From: Bacteroidales bacterium
GTDB taxonomy: Bacteria > Bacteroidota > Bacteroidia > Bacteroidales > CG2-30-32-10
Direction of reading: 5' to 3'
Length of the DNA stretch: 63,357 bases
Assembly: GCA_035353855.1 (NCBI GenBank)
Contig: DAOQAK010000017.1
Coordinates: 1 to 63,357, forward strand
Of this stretch, positions 1-8,850 are shown in pieces; positions within the stretch are counted from its first letter, which is position 1, and every line of letters starts with the position of its first letter. The position numbers were made by a program, and so were the translations under genes. Below the pieces are notes generated by a model. The model did not search any database and was not told the origin of the DNA. It saw only the letters and a list, made by a program, of their open reading frames with translations.

Positions 1-16
1 TTTTAAGTTTTTTACA

Positions 17-24
17 TACCTTTG
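17..24 (+). promoter_or_regulatory. -7 promoter element for the DUF4349 lipoprotein gene
   Basis: The octamer TACCTTTG fits the Bacteroidota consensus TAnnTTTG. It predicts a transcript start near 30 and a leader of about 28 nt before the ATG at 58. The -33 half lies at the window edge and cannot be judged. Confidence 0.5.
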
Positions 25-57
25 TTAATATCTATATTTTTACCGAACTATTATTTT

Positions 58-1041
58 ATGAAAACATTATTAAAAATTACAGCTATACTTTTTATAGGAA
101 TGTTTATTATTTCATGTAGTGGTGGTGGACATTATAAAGAAAAAGAGATGATAAGGCAAGACAGTTTATCGGTAGTTGATAAAGTTATGCAGGAACAAAC
201 AAAACAAGAAGATTCATTGCAAACTTCTTCAAATTCGAATACTGAAAATAAAGGAATGTCATCATCCGCAGCAGTTGATAACCCTAAGGATACAACGCAT
301 AAATTTATCAGGACAGCAGATATAAAATTTCGCGTAAAAGATGTTATCAAATCAACGTATAAAATTGAAGAGATTGTAAAACATTTTGACGGTTTTGTTA
401 CCAGCACTTCTCTTTCAAGCAATGTAGAAAAAACAAATGTAATTCCGGTTCGTAATGATTCATCACTTGAAACCACCTATTATACTGTGCAAAATTCGAT
501 GGTATTACGTGTACCGAATTATAATTTAGATACTACATTGAAGTCGTTGGCAAAGCTTGTTGATTTTATGGATTACCGCAATATTAACGCTGAAGATATT
601 GCAATGAAAATATTAGAAAATAAACTTGCACAAAAACGAAATCAAAAATATATTTCCAATGTTGATGCTGCTTCACAAACTAAATCGAAAGATGCAACAG
701 AAACTGTAAATACACAGGAACGTCTTTTAGATAAAGAAGCCGCTGCCGACAGGGCATTATTGAACAATTTAACTATTGCTGATAAAATAAAATACAGCAC
801 CATTTCACTTTTAATTTACCAGCGTCAATCAATACGTTCGGAACTTATCGCTAATGAAAAAAATATAAGTGCATATGAACCCGGATTAGGAACAAAACTT
901 CTGAATGCCTTAAAATTCGGATGGGATATGTTTATGGCGCTCATCGTATTTCTTATAAAATTATGGGCACTGTTTTTATTTGCAATTATTGCATACCTTA
1001 TTTATAAAGTACTACGAAGACTTTGGAAGAAGAATAAATAA
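58..1041 (+). CDS. DUF4349 domain lipoprotein
   Basis: A 327-residue envelope lipoprotein. The start is the ATG at 58, because the longer frame from 22 begins inside the -7 element and the protein from 58 opens with a clean lipoprotein signal (charged MKTLLK, hydrophobic stretch, lipobox ending in SC). A Ser/Asn/Glu-rich linker follows, then an alpha/beta region starting near FIRTADIKFRVKD, which is the hallmark of DUF4349, then a helical section with many Lys and Gln. A single strong transmembrane helix and a basic tail (LWKKNK) close the protein. The function of the family is unknown. The combination of a lipid anchor with a C-terminal helix suggests a protein fixed at the inner membrane. 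The gene is monocistronic, ending at a strong hairpin. Confidence 0.8.
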   Translation: MKTLLKITAILFIGMFIISCSGGGHYKEKEMIRQDSLSVVDKVMQEQTKQEDSLQTSSNSNTENKGMSSSAAVDNPKDTTHKFIRTADIKFRVKDVIKSTYKIEEIVKHFDGFVTSTSLSSNVEKTNVIPVRNDSSLETTYYTVQNSMVLRVPNYNLDTTLKSLAKLVDFMDYRNINAEDIAMKILENKLAQKRNQKYISNVDAASQTKSKDATETVNTQERLLDKEAAADRALLNNLTIADKIKYSTISLLIYQRQSIRSELIANEKNISAYEPGLGTKLLNALKFGWDMFMALIVFLIKLWALFLFAIIAYLIYKVLRRLWKKNK

Positions 1042-1071
1042 AATAGGCGCGCCCTAAAGGGCGCGCCTATT
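1042..1071 (+). terminator. GC-rich hairpin terminator
   Basis: A perfect 13-bp inverted repeat (1042-1054 and 1059-1071) with a TAAA loop and stem core GGCGCGCCC. It starts right after the lipoprotein stop codon and is followed by a short T-rich run. It lies between convergent genes and may act on both strands. Confidence 0.85.
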
Positions 1072-1098
1072 GTTTTAATACCTTCTTATAGCTAAATT

Positions 1099-2079
1099 TT
1101 ATTCAATATAAATTTCTAATGTCTTACAACTTTGATGAGGTTCAATTTGAATTTCATTTAATTCAGCCGGAATTAAAATTGTTTGTCCGGCATTAATTTT
1201 TTCTTTTCCTTCATGGTAATTCAAATCAAACGAACCTTCAACGCACATCAGTATCACAAACGAATCGAGATCGTAATAATCGCGAGGAACAGTTTTATTC
1301 AAACTTAAAAGATTTGTAGTGAAATAAGGGCTTTTAACAAGGTTTGAAGGACTATCATTATATAAAGAATAATTTGTACGATAATTTTTTTGATAAGAAT
1401 AATCAATAGCATCAACCGCTTCCTTGGTGTGAAGTTGCCGTGGATTGCCTTTGTCATCAACCCTGTTCCAATCAAAAATACGATATGTAATGTCTGAAGT
1501 TTGCTGAATCTCAGCAAGGCAAACACCAGGACCTAACGCATGAATTCTGCCCGAAGGAATGTAAAATACATCACCTTTATTAACTTTCTCAAAATTTAAA
1601 ATCTCGGTAAGATTATTTTTTTCAAAATAATCCAGATAAATCTCTTTATTGATTTCCTTATTGAAACCACTTATCAATTCTCCGTTTTTATCAGCATCCA
1701 AAATATACCACATTTCGGTCTTACCATTTTCGTTATGACGTTTCTTTGCAAGCGTGTCATCGGGATGTACCTGAATAGAAAGCCATTCGCGTGAATCGAT
1801 AATTTTTATAAGAATAGGAAATTGCAATCCGAATTTTTCAAAAACTTTTTCCCCAACCAAATCACCCATATAAACTTCGATGAGTTCTTTGATATTATTA
1901 TTTTTTAAAAATCCATTTTCAACAACCGAAAGATTTTCGTCAACACCCGAAAGTTCCCAGCTTTCGCCGCAGTTGGGCAATGGAGAAAAATTTTTTCCGA
2001 AAAGTTTATTTACTTTATCGCCACCCCATAATTTATCTTTAAATATAGGTTTGAATTTTAAAGGATATAATTGATTCAT
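1099..2079 (-). CDS. manA: Mannose-6-phosphate isomerase, class I (type I PMI)
   Basis: Interconverts mannose-6-phosphate and fructose-6-phosphate in the cytoplasm, feeding GDP-mannose/fucose synthesis or mannose catabolism. The 326 residues carry the type I cupin zinc site: Q103 and H105 in SIQVHPDD, E122 in GKTEMWY, and H180 in SGRIHALGPG. The N-terminus (LKFKPIFKDKLWGG) is the usual opening of the short bacterial family of about 310-330 residues. The start at 2079 is supported by a TAAATTTG element on this strand at 2110-2103. It is divergent from the M20 amidohydrolase, and the two promoters are interleaved. No operon partner is visible. Confidence 0.93.
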   Translation of the reverse strand: MNQLYPLKFKPIFKDKLWGGDKVNKLFGKNFSPLPNCGESWELSGVDENLSVVENGFLKNNNIKELIEVYMGDLVGEKVFEKFGLQFPILIKIIDSREWLSIQVHPDDTLAKKRHNENGKTEMWYILDADKNGELISGFNKEINKEIYLDYFEKNNLTEILNFEKVNKGDVFYIPSGRIHALGPGVCLAEIQQTSDITYRIFDWNRVDDKGNPRQLHTKEAVDAIDYSYQKNYRTNYSLYNDSPSNLVKSPYFTTNLLSLNKTVPRDYYDLDSFVILMCVEGSFDLNYHEGKEKINAGQTILIPAELNEIQIEPHQSCKTLEIYIE

Positions 2080-2083
2080 TTCT

Positions 2084-2091
2084 TATCTTTG
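2084..2091 (+). promoter_or_regulatory. -7 promoter element for the M20 amidohydrolase
   Basis: TATCTTTG fits TAnnTTTG. The transcript would start near 2098, 22 nt before the ATG at 2121, so the longer frame from the TTG at 2100 is unlikely. No convincing -33 half at the usual spacing. It lies inside the predicted manA leader. Confidence 0.5.
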
Positions 2092-2102
2092 AATGTTATT
2101 TG

Positions 2103-2131
2103 CAAATTTATCAATTTCGAATGAGTAGCAA
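2103..2131 (-). promoter_or_regulatory. Promoter of manA (TTG-N18-TAAATTTG)
   Basis: Read on the minus strand, TTG (2131-2129) is followed 18 bp later by TAAATTTG (2110-2103). This predicts a start near 2096 and a leader of about 17 nt. The -33 half lies within the first codons of the divergent M20 gene. Confidence 0.55.
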
Positions 2132-3275
2132 TAATAATATTTTTTTGAATAAGATTGTGGAACTTCGCAAAGAGCTTCACCGCAATGCTGAGCTCTCACT
2201 GAATGAACTCAACACAAAAAAAATTATTTGCGATTTTCTACAAAAAAATTCGCCCTCATGTAAAATAATAAGTTTATCAGATACTGGTTTTGCTGCTACT
2301 TTCGATAGCGGGAAACCCGGACTAAACCTGATGTTCAGGGCAGATATTGATGCTTTACCTATTAAAGAAAATTTATCACTGCCTTATTCATCGTGCAATA
2401 AAAATGTTTCACATAAATGCGGCCACGATGGTCATAGCGCAATTTTATGCGGACTTGCATGCATCATTGAAAATGATTTCCCTGAAACCGGAAAGATTAT
2501 TTTATTGTTTCAACCAGCCGAAGAAACAGGACAAGGTGCAAGAATGATTTTAGAAAATCCTGCATTTAAACTCATCGAACCCGATTTTATTTTTGCACTG
2601 CACAACATTCCCGGCTTTGAAAAAAATTCAGTACTTGTAAAGAAAGAACAATTTGCATCTGCTTCGAAAGGAATAATCATTAAACTTACCGGAAAGTCTT
2701 GCCATGCGGCTTATCCAGAACATGGAAAAAATCCGGCATTTGCTTTCTCTGAAATTATTAAAGGCATCGAAAGCATTCCCGAATATTCCGAAAGTTTTGA
2801 TAATTTTATTTTAACAACCATTGTTCATGCTTCGCTGGGAGAACCTGCTTTCGGCACTGCTGCAGGTTATGCCGAAATTCGCGCAACACTCAGAAGTTAT
2901 GACAATCATAATATGCAACGACTGGTTCATGAGTGCAAACTTCTTGCTGAAGAAAAAGCAAAAGAAGAAGGACTTGCGCTTTCCGTTGAATTTGTTGATG
3001 AATTTGATGAAACATTTAACCATCCTGAGGCGGTCAATATGATTGAAAAAGCTGCCGAAACATGCGGAGCAAAAATTATTCATCTGCCTTTTCCTTTTCG
3101 ATGGTCGGAAGATTTTGGAAAATTCACCTCAAAATATAAAGGCGCAATATTCGGGTTAGGTGCAGGAAAAGAACATACTGCACTTCACACAAAAGATTAC
3201 GATTTTCCTGATGAAATCATAGAAACAGGAATTTCTGTTTTCCATAACATTATTAAAAACTATTCTAAAAACTGA
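2121..3275 (+). CDS. M20 family amidohydrolase (HipO-like metal-dependent amidase/carboxypeptidase)
   Basis: A 384-residue di-metal hydrolase of the M20D type, which removes acyl groups from amino acids or cleaves small amides. Seen in the sequence: FRADIDALP at 72-80, the metal ligands C100 and H102 in KCGHDGHSA, and the catalytic/metal pair E134-E135 in FQPAEETGQGA. The dimerisation domain follows (from about 175) and a second metal-binding histidine occurs in the C-terminal EHTALHTKDYDFPD segment. No signal peptide, so cytoplasmic. The ATG at 2121 is chosen over an upstream TTG because of the -7 element at 2084. It is followed 11 bp later by the P-loop kinase gene, probably in one transcript. 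The substrate cannot be told from sequence. Confidence 0.87.
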   Translation: MSSNNNIFLNKIVELRKELHRNAELSLNELNTKKIICDFLQKNSPSCKIISLSDTGFAATFDSGKPGLNLMFRADIDALPIKENLSLPYSSCNKNVSHKCGHDGHSAILCGLACIIENDFPETGKIILLFQPAEETGQGARMILENPAFKLIEPDFIFALHNIPGFEKNSVLVKKEQFASASKGIIIKLTGKSCHAAYPEHGKNPAFAFSEIIKGIESIPEYSESFDNFILTTIVHASLGEPAFGTAAGYAEIRATLRSYDNHNMQRLVHECKLLAEEKAKEEGLALSVEFVDEFDETFNHPEAVNMIEKAAETCGAKIIHLPFPFRWSEDFGKFTSKYKGAIFGLGAGKEHTALHTKDYDFPDEIIETGISVFHNIIKNYSKN

Positions 3276-3286
3276 TTATATAATTT

Positions 3287-3844
3287 ATGATTATCATAGG
3301 AATTACAGGCACGCTGGGAGCGGGTAAAGGCACCATAGTTGAATACCTGGTTGAACATAAAAAGTTTTCTCATTATTCAGTACGTTCATTTATTACTGAA
3401 GAAATTAAAAAAAGAAAACTTGACGTAAACCGCGACAACATGGTATTGGTTGCAAATGAACTTCGCGCAAATCATTCGCCCAGTTATATTGTTGAACAAT
3501 TATATGAACAGGCAATTAAATCGGGAAAGAATTGTATCATTGAAAGTATACGCACTCCGGGCGAAGTAGAAGCATTAAAACAGAAAGGAAATTTTTATCT
3601 TTTCGCCATTGATGCTCCGGCAGAAATACGCTACCAGCGCATTGTTCAGCGCGCATCGGAAACTGATAATGTTTCGTTCGAAACTTTTATTGAAAACGAA
3701 AAAAGAGAAATGCAATCGTCTGACCCGAACAAACAAAACCTTTCCAGGTGTATTGAAAACGCTGATTATTCTTTCGTAAATGATAAAAGTATTAAAGAAC
3801 TTCAGGAAAAAGTTGATGATGTAATATCGAAAATAATTAAATAA
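3287..3844 (+). CDS. P-loop nucleotide kinase-like protein, UPF0200/dephospho-CoA-kinase-like
   Basis: A 185-residue P-loop NTPase with Walker A GTLGAGKGT at residues 8-16. The order of motifs (ITGTLGAGKGT, SVRSFITEEIKKR, RDNMVLVANELR, CIIESIRTPGEVEAL, FAIDAPAEIRYQRI) matches the UPF0200-type NMP kinase-like family, best known from archaea, rather than canonical coaE or adenylate kinase. The IRTPGE and DAPAEIRYQRI segments correspond to the Walker B/substrate region and the lid region. Probably a small-molecule kinase; the substrate is unknown. It sits 11 bp behind the amidohydrolase and converges on the HAD gene with one base between stop codons. Confidence 0.72.
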   Translation: MIIIGITGTLGAGKGTIVEYLVEHKKFSHYSVRSFITEEIKKRKLDVNRDNMVLVANELRANHSPSYIVEQLYEQAIKSGKNCIIESIRTPGEVEALKQKGNFYLFAIDAPAEIRYQRIVQRASETDNVSFETFIENEKREMQSSDPNKQNLSRCIENADYSFVNDKSIKELQEKVDDVISKIIK

Positions 3845-3845
3845 T

Positions 3846-4316
3846 TTATTTTCTCAACGTAGCTGTCAGCCTTAACGGATTATCCAATAAATCCAACGCA
3901 TCCAGGATATCATTACAAACAACATCAGCAGACAAAAGTGTTTCGCCGGCAATGCCTTCTTTCTGAATTATTGCAATACCAAGTGCTGCATGTTTTAGCA
4001 TTAAAGCATCATTTTTACCATTGCCAATTGCCACAACTTCATCGGCACCTAATTGTGCAATGAAATCAAGCTTTTGTGATTGCTGTTCTTCACCTTCAAT
4101 AATTTTTACTTTACACTTTATATTTTTAAATTGTGCTTTTGCTTTGCCAAACGTATCTGCCGTTATTACATGAATTTCAAGATCAGCTGCAAGTACATTC
4201 AGCTTTTCGGCAACACCCTCCAGTAAATTTCCATCAAATGCAAGGGTACCGTTAAAATCAAGTACAAGAAAACAGAGTTGAAGTTCTTTGACCCCGGGAA
4301 TATTAATTGATATCAT
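3846..4316 (-). CDS. Small HAD-family phosphatase ('soluble P-type ATPase' group, COG4087-like)
   Basis: A 156-residue cytoplasmic HAD hydrolase without cap or membrane segments. Motif I is LDFNGTLA with nucleophile D20; position D+2 is Asn instead of the Asp of most HAD phosphatases. Motif IV is AIGNGKND at 97-103, where N102-D103 bind magnesium. A P-type-ATPase-like motif I without membrane helices is what gave this group its name, but it cannot be an ion pump. The substrate is unknown. Single gene, convergent with the P-loop kinase. No clear promoter element was seen upstream. Confidence 0.72.
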   Translation of the reverse strand: MISINIPGVKELQLCFLVLDFNGTLAFDGNLLEGVAEKLNVLAADLEIHVITADTFGKAKAQFKNIKCKVKIIEGEEQQSQKLDFIAQLGADEVVAIGNGKNDALMLKHAALGIAIIQKEGIAGETLLSADVVCNDILDALDLLDNPLRLTATLRK

Positions 4317-4386
4317 AATGAATCTATCTGTAACAAATATCGATAAATAATATGAATTCCAAGATATAAAAAACTAAAAAAAAGCC

Positions 4387-4416
4387 TTGATTATTATATT
4401 TGTTTTTCTAACTTCG
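4387..4416 (+). promoter_or_regulatory. Candidate nifJ promoter
   Basis: Two overlapping possibilities. TATATTTG at 4395-4402 matches TAnnTTTG exactly but lacks a -33 half. TAACTTCG at 4409-4416 has one mismatch but lies exactly 19 bp after TTG (4387-4389). Either gives a leader of roughly 55-70 nt before the ATG at 4476. Confidence 0.45.
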
Positions 4417-4475
4417 CACATTGCAAAAGAGTTGTTTAACAATTTACATATTAAGAAAATATAAATACCTAAATC

Positions 4476-7400
4476 ATGGAAAAGAAAAATTTCATTACAT
4501 GCGACGGTAATTACGCCGCAGCACACATTGCTTACATGTTCAGTGAAGTCGCAGCAATTTATCCTATTACTCCATCGTCAACGATGGCAGAATACGTTGA
4601 TGAATGGGCTGCAAACGGAAGAAAAAATATTTTTGGTGATACAGTAAAATTGGCAGAAATGCAATCGGAAGCTGGCGCTGCCGGTGCTGTTCACGGTTCA
4701 TTACAGTCGGGTGCATTAACCACTACATTTACTGCATCACAAGGTTTATTACTCATGATACCTAACATGTATAAAATTTCCGGCGAATTATTACCAGGTG
4801 TTTTTCATGTATCGGCAAGAAGCATAGCTGCTCAGGCATTATCAATTTTTGGCGATCACAGCGATGTGATGAGTACACGCTCATGCGGATTTGCACTTCT
4901 GGCAACAAGCAGCGTTCAGGAAATTATGGACCTCGCAGCAGTTGCTCATCTTACTGCAATAAAATCACGAGTTCCTTTCCTTCATTTCTTTGATGGTTTC
5001 CGTACTTCTGCTGAAGTTCAAAAAATAGAAGCACTTTCAACAGAGCAAATGGCAAGCCTTTTAGATCAGAAAGCATTACAGTCATTCCGCGACAGGGCAT
5101 TAAATCCTGAACATCCTTTTACTCGCGGTACTGCTCAGAATCCTGATATTTATTTCCAATCACGCGAAGCTGCAAACAAATTCTATGATGCAGTTCCCGA
5201 CATGGTTGAAGATTATATGCAACAACTGAAAAAATTCACCGGTCGCGAATACCACCCATTCACATATTACGGTGCACCCGATGCTGAACATGTAATTGTT
5301 GCTATGGGCTCAATCACTGATTTGACTAAGGAAGTAATCGATTATTTAAATACACAGGGGAAAAAATTAGGACTGATCACTGTTCATCTTTATCGTCCCT
5401 TCTCATCAAAATATTTCTTCAATGTTCTTCCAAAATCGGTAAAAAGAATTTGTGTTCTCGACCGTACTAAAGAACCGGGAGCAAACGGCGACCCATTATA
5501 TCTTGATGTTCGCGACATGTTCTATGAAAACCCGAATCCTCCGATGATCATTGGCGGAAGATATGGACTGAGTTCAAAAGATACTACTCCTTCAATGGTA
5601 TTATCGGTTTATGAAAACCTCGTTTCTGCAAAACCTAAGAATCATTTTACCGTTGGTATTGTTGATGATGTTACCAATCTTTCACTTCCTGTATTACCTG
5701 AAATCAGCGTAACTCCTAAAGGAACATTCGAAGCTAAATTCTACGGATTAGGCGCTGATGGTACTGTTGGTGCAAATAAAAATTCAATTAAAATTATTGG
5801 TGAAACAACAGATAAATATTGCCAGGCTTACTTTGCTTATGACTCTAAGAAATCAGGCGGTATCACTGTTTCGCATTTACGTTTCGGCGATAAAATAATT
5901 CGCGCTCCTTATCTTGTAAATACTCCCGACTTTGTTGCTTGCCACGTTCCTGCATATCTCGAAAAATATGATATGCTTAAAGGTTTGAAAAAAGGTGGCT
6001 CTTTCCTTCTAAACAGTATTTGGGATGAAGAAGAAACAAAGAAAAGATTGCCCGATCACATGAAAAAATATCTTGCAACTAATGATATAAAATTTTATGT
6101 AATCAATGCCACACGAATTGCTGAAGAGATAGGAATGGGTAACCGCACCAACTCAATCATGCAAGCAGCATTCTTTAAAGTTTCCAGTGTTATTCCTTAT
6201 GATTTAGCTGTTAAGGAAATGAAGAAAGCTATTGAAAAAACTTATGGAAGAAAAGGTGAGAATGTTGTAAAAATGAACTTTGCTTCTATTGATAAAGGTG
6301 GAGAAGTTAAAGAAATTAAAGTTCCTGCAGATTGGAAAAATATAGAAGTAAAAACTAAAAAAGACGATAGGAAAATTCCTGATTTCATAAAAAATGTAAT
6401 GGAACCTATCAACGCTCTTAAAGGGGACGACCTTCCTGTTAGCGCATTCAAAGAACGTGAAGACGGAACATTCCCCTGCGGAACTACTGAATATGAAAAA
6501 AGAGGTGTTGCTGTAAGTGTACCTGAATGGTTACCCGAAAATTGTATACAGTGTAACCAGTGTGCTTTGGTTTGTCCTCATGCTGCTATCAGGCCATTCT
6601 TATTTACTGAAGAAGAAACCAAGAAACTTCCGGCAAATACTAAAACGCTTAAAGCTGTTGGAAAAGAATTGGAAGGTTACCAGTTCAGAATCCAGGTGAG
6701 CGTATTGGATTGCACCGGTTGCGGCAATTGCGAAGATGTTTGTCCGGCTAAAACAAAAGCTCTTGTAATGAAACATCTCGGCACACAAACCGAAGAAATT
6801 GCAAGATGGGATTATATTGCTAACAAAGTTTCTTATAAAGATAATATTATTGATAAATTCAAAACATTTAAAAACAGCCAGTTTGCACAACCATTATTTG
6901 AATTCTCCGGTGCCTGTGGCGGTTGCGGTGAAACACCTTATATTAAATTGATCACCCAGTTATACGGCGAAAGAATGATTGTTGCCAATGCTACAGGATG
7001 TTCATCAATTTACGGCGGCTCTGCTCCTGCTACTCCATATCGTGCTTGTAACAGAAACGGAAAAGGTGTTGCATGGGCCAATTCATTATTTGAAGATAAT
7101 GCAGAATATGGTTTTGGAATGGCACTTGGTGTAAATAAAATCAGGGAACGCATTTATCGTTTAATGGAAGAAGCGAATGCAACTGAAATTCCTGCCGAAA
7201 TGAAAGAAGTTTTCAAAGGCTGGATGGACTCAAAAGATAAAGCAGAAGAATCAATCGTAGCATCCGAAAAAGTTTTAAAGGTCATTGAAAAAAGTAATCT
7301 GCCTGTTGCAAAACAAATTCTCGATTACAAACAATATTTGGTAAAGAAATCAGTATGGGCATTTGGTGGTGATGGCTGGGCTTATGATATTGGCTACGGT

Positions 7401-8009
7401 GGCATCGACCATGTACTGGCTTCAGGTGAAGATATCAACCTGCTTGTTCTCGATACTGAAGTGTATTCAAACACCGGTGGACAATCGTCAAAATCTACTC
7501 CTATAGGTGCTGTAGCAAAATTTGCTGCATCAGGAAAAAGAATTCGCAAAAAAGATTTAGGTATGATGGCCATATCATACGGTTACGTTTATGTTGCACA
7601 GGTTGCAATGGGCGCTAACAACAGTCAGTACTTCCGCGCACTGAAAGAAGCTGAAGCATATCCCGGACCATCATTGATTATTGCTTATGCTCCATGTATC
7701 AATCACGGAATAAAAGCAGGAATGGGCAAGACACAGGATCAGCAAGACCTTGCAGTAAAATCAGGATACTGGCATTTGTATCGTTATAATCCGCTTTTAG
7801 AAAAAGAAGGAAAGAATCCATTCACACTCGACTCGAAAGAGCCTAACTGGCCTGACTTCCAGAATTTCCTTGAAAGCGAAGTTCGTTATACTTCATTAAA
7901 GAAAGCTTTCCCGAAAGATGCTGAAGAATTATTCAAAGCTGCTGAAGAGGCTGCAAAATGGAGGTATAATGTTTACAAACGTTATTCCTTAATGGATTAT
8001 TCAAAATAA
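4476..8009 (+). CDS. nifJ: Pyruvate:ferredoxin (flavodoxin) oxidoreductase
   Basis: Cytoplasmic homodimeric enzyme that oxidatively decarboxylates pyruvate to acetyl-CoA and CO2 while reducing ferredoxin or flavodoxin. The full single-chain architecture is present in 1177 residues: the pyruvate-binding N-terminal domain (YPITPSSTMAE, EAGAAGAVHG), the gamma domain, a 2x[4Fe-4S] ferredoxin domain with C690/C693/C696/C700 (CIQCNQC...CP) and C746/C749/C752/C756 (CTGCGNC...CP), the proximal-cluster cysteines in SGACGGCGETP, and the thiamine-diphosphate domain (GGDGWAYDIGYGG, DTEVYSNTGGQ). Length and motif order are normal. It is oxygen-sensitive in most hosts, which supports an anaerobic lifestyle. 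Transcribed alone and closed by a bidirectional hairpin. Despite the symbol there is no sign of nitrogen fixation here. Confidence 0.97.
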   Translation: MEKKNFITCDGNYAAAHIAYMFSEVAAIYPITPSSTMAEYVDEWAANGRKNIFGDTVKLAEMQSEAGAAGAVHGSLQSGALTTTFTASQGLLLMIPNMYKISGELLPGVFHVSARSIAAQALSIFGDHSDVMSTRSCGFALLATSSVQEIMDLAAVAHLTAIKSRVPFLHFFDGFRTSAEVQKIEALSTEQMASLLDQKALQSFRDRALNPEHPFTRGTAQNPDIYFQSREAANKFYDAVPDMVEDYMQQLKKFTGREYHPFTYYGAPDAEHVIVAMGSITDLTKEVIDYLNTQGKKLGLITVHLYRPFSSKYFFNVLPKSVKRICVLDRTKEPGANGDPLYLDVRDMFYENPNPPMIIGGRYGLSSKDTTPSMVLSVYENLVSAKPKNHFTVGIVDDVTNLSLPVLPEISVTPKGTFEAKFYGLGADGTVGANKNSIKIIGETTDKYCQAYFAYDSKKSGGITVSHLRFGDKIIRAPYLVNTPDFVACHVPAYLEKYDMLKGLKKGGSFLLNSIWDEEETKKRLPDHMKKYLATNDIKFYVINATRIAEEIGMGNRTNSIMQAAFFKVSSVIPYDLAVKEMKKAIEKTYGRKGENVVKMNFASIDKGGEVKEIKVPADWKNIEVKTKKDDRKIPDFIKNVMEPINALKGDDLPVSAFKEREDGTFPCGTTEYEKRGVAVSVPEWLPENCIQCNQCALVCPHAAIRPFLFTEEETKKLPANTKTLKAVGKELEGYQFRIQVSVLDCTGCGNCEDVCPAKTKALVMKHLGTQTEEIARWDYIANKVSYKDNIIDKFKTFKNSQFAQPLFEFSGACGGCGETPYIKLITQLYGERMIVANATGCSSIYGGSAPATPYRACNRNGKGVAWANSLFEDNAEYGFGMALGVNKIRERIYRLMEEANATEIPAEMKEVFKGWMDSKDKAEESIVASEKVLKVIEKSNLPVAKQILDYKQYLVKKSVWAFGGDGWAYDIGYGGIDHVLASGEDINLLVLDTEVYSNTGGQSSKSTPIGAVAKFAASGKRIRKKDLGMMAISYGYVYVAQVAMGANNSQYFRALKEAEAYPGPSLIIAYAPCINHGIKAGMGKTQDQQDLAVKSGYWHLYRYNPLLEKEGKNPFTLDSKEPNWPDFQNFLESEVRYTSLKKAFPKDAEELFKAAEEAAKWRYNVYKRYSLMDYSK

Positions 8010-8042
8010 AAAAAAGCCCCGAAAATTTTCGGGGCTTTTTTT
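8009..8042 (+). terminator. Bidirectional hairpin terminator between nifJ and the PHP phosphatase gene
   Basis: A perfect palindrome centred at 8025/8026 with core AGCCCCGAAAA and its complement, flanked by A and T tracts on each side. It begins at the nifJ stop codon and abuts the stop of the convergent gene, so it can serve both strands. Confidence 0.9.
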
Positions 8043-8787
8043 ATAATTTATTATTAAGTAAATTTCCGCTATTGATAAGCTTTTCAAGTGCCGGGGAGAA
8101 ACGCGATTTATCAAGATGCATAAAATATTCCATGTTATGTAAATCACTTCCGGCAAAATCGACCATATTTTTTTCAATCAATTCTTCACATATTTTTTTT
8201 ACACCGGGTGAATAAAATCCTGATAAGGAAGGAATGTTTATTTGGAAAAGTATTTCGTGATCTTTTAAAGTTTCATAATGCTCAATATTTTCATGCCAGA
8301 AGAAATATCGCTCCGGATGGGCAAGAACAGGATTGTATCCTTCCATCCTCATATCAAAAAATGTATGGATCAAATTATCAGGAGGATTGAAAGTAGAAAG
8401 TTCTATTAATAAATATTTATTTCCAAAAGTCAGTAAATTACCTGCTTTGAATTTTTTTAACAAACCATCGTCAAACATATATTCTGCAGCGGCTTCAATT
8501 ATAACAGGAATATTTTCTTTTGCTAATTCATTCCTTAAAATATCCAACCCTTTATTTATTGTTTCAGCAGTATTCTTAAAATAATCGACCATGATATGAG
8601 GAGTGGTTATAAGTTTTTTATAACCTAAATCATACATGTGTTTTACAAGATTTACAGAATCTTCTAGTGTAGCACAACCATCGTCAATACCGGGAATCAA
8701 ATGGGAATGCATATCAGCACCCAAGATTGAAAGGTCTATGGGACTTTTTAATTTATTTGATTTGAAAATATTTCCAAATATTCCCAT
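8041..8787 (-). CDS. PHP-domain tyrosine-protein phosphatase, CpsB/YwqE type
   Basis: Manganese-dependent PHP-fold phosphatase of the CpsB/CapC/YwqE family, which dephosphorylates the bacterial tyrosine kinase controlling polysaccharide chain length and export. The 248 residues carry ADMHSHLIPGIDDG at 24-37 (metal ligands H27 and H29, plus D35/D36), TTPH at 61-64, AHPERY in the middle and a late SDLHN motif, in the order expected for PHP enzymes. No signal peptide. It is the last gene of the minus-strand polysaccharide group; the partner tyrosine kinase/Wzc is not in the window. Its stop touches the shared terminator with nifJ. Confidence 0.87.
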   Translation of the reverse strand: MGIFGNIFKSNKLKSPIDLSILGADMHSHLIPGIDDGCATLEDSVNLVKHMYDLGYKKLITTPHIMVDYFKNTAETINKGLDILRNELAKENIPVIIEAAAEYMFDDGLLKKFKAGNLLTFGNKYLLIELSTFNPPDNLIHTFFDMRMEGYNPVLAHPERYFFWHENIEHYETLKDHEILFQINIPSLSGFYSPGVKKICEELIEKNMVDFAGSDLHNMEYFMHLDKSRFSPALEKLINSGNLLNNKL

Positions 8788-8850
8788 TTGAAAATTATGA
8801 ATGATTAATGTGTAATTAACTGAAACCTTAAAACAGGGAACTTAAAACTG

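Noticed and set aside
3846..4316. P-type ion pump
   Set aside because: Only the HAD phosphatase core is present, in 156 residues and without membrane helices.
4476..8009. Nitrogen fixation island suggested by the symbol nifJ
   Set aside because: The protein is a general pyruvate:ferredoxin oxidoreductase and no other nif gene is present.
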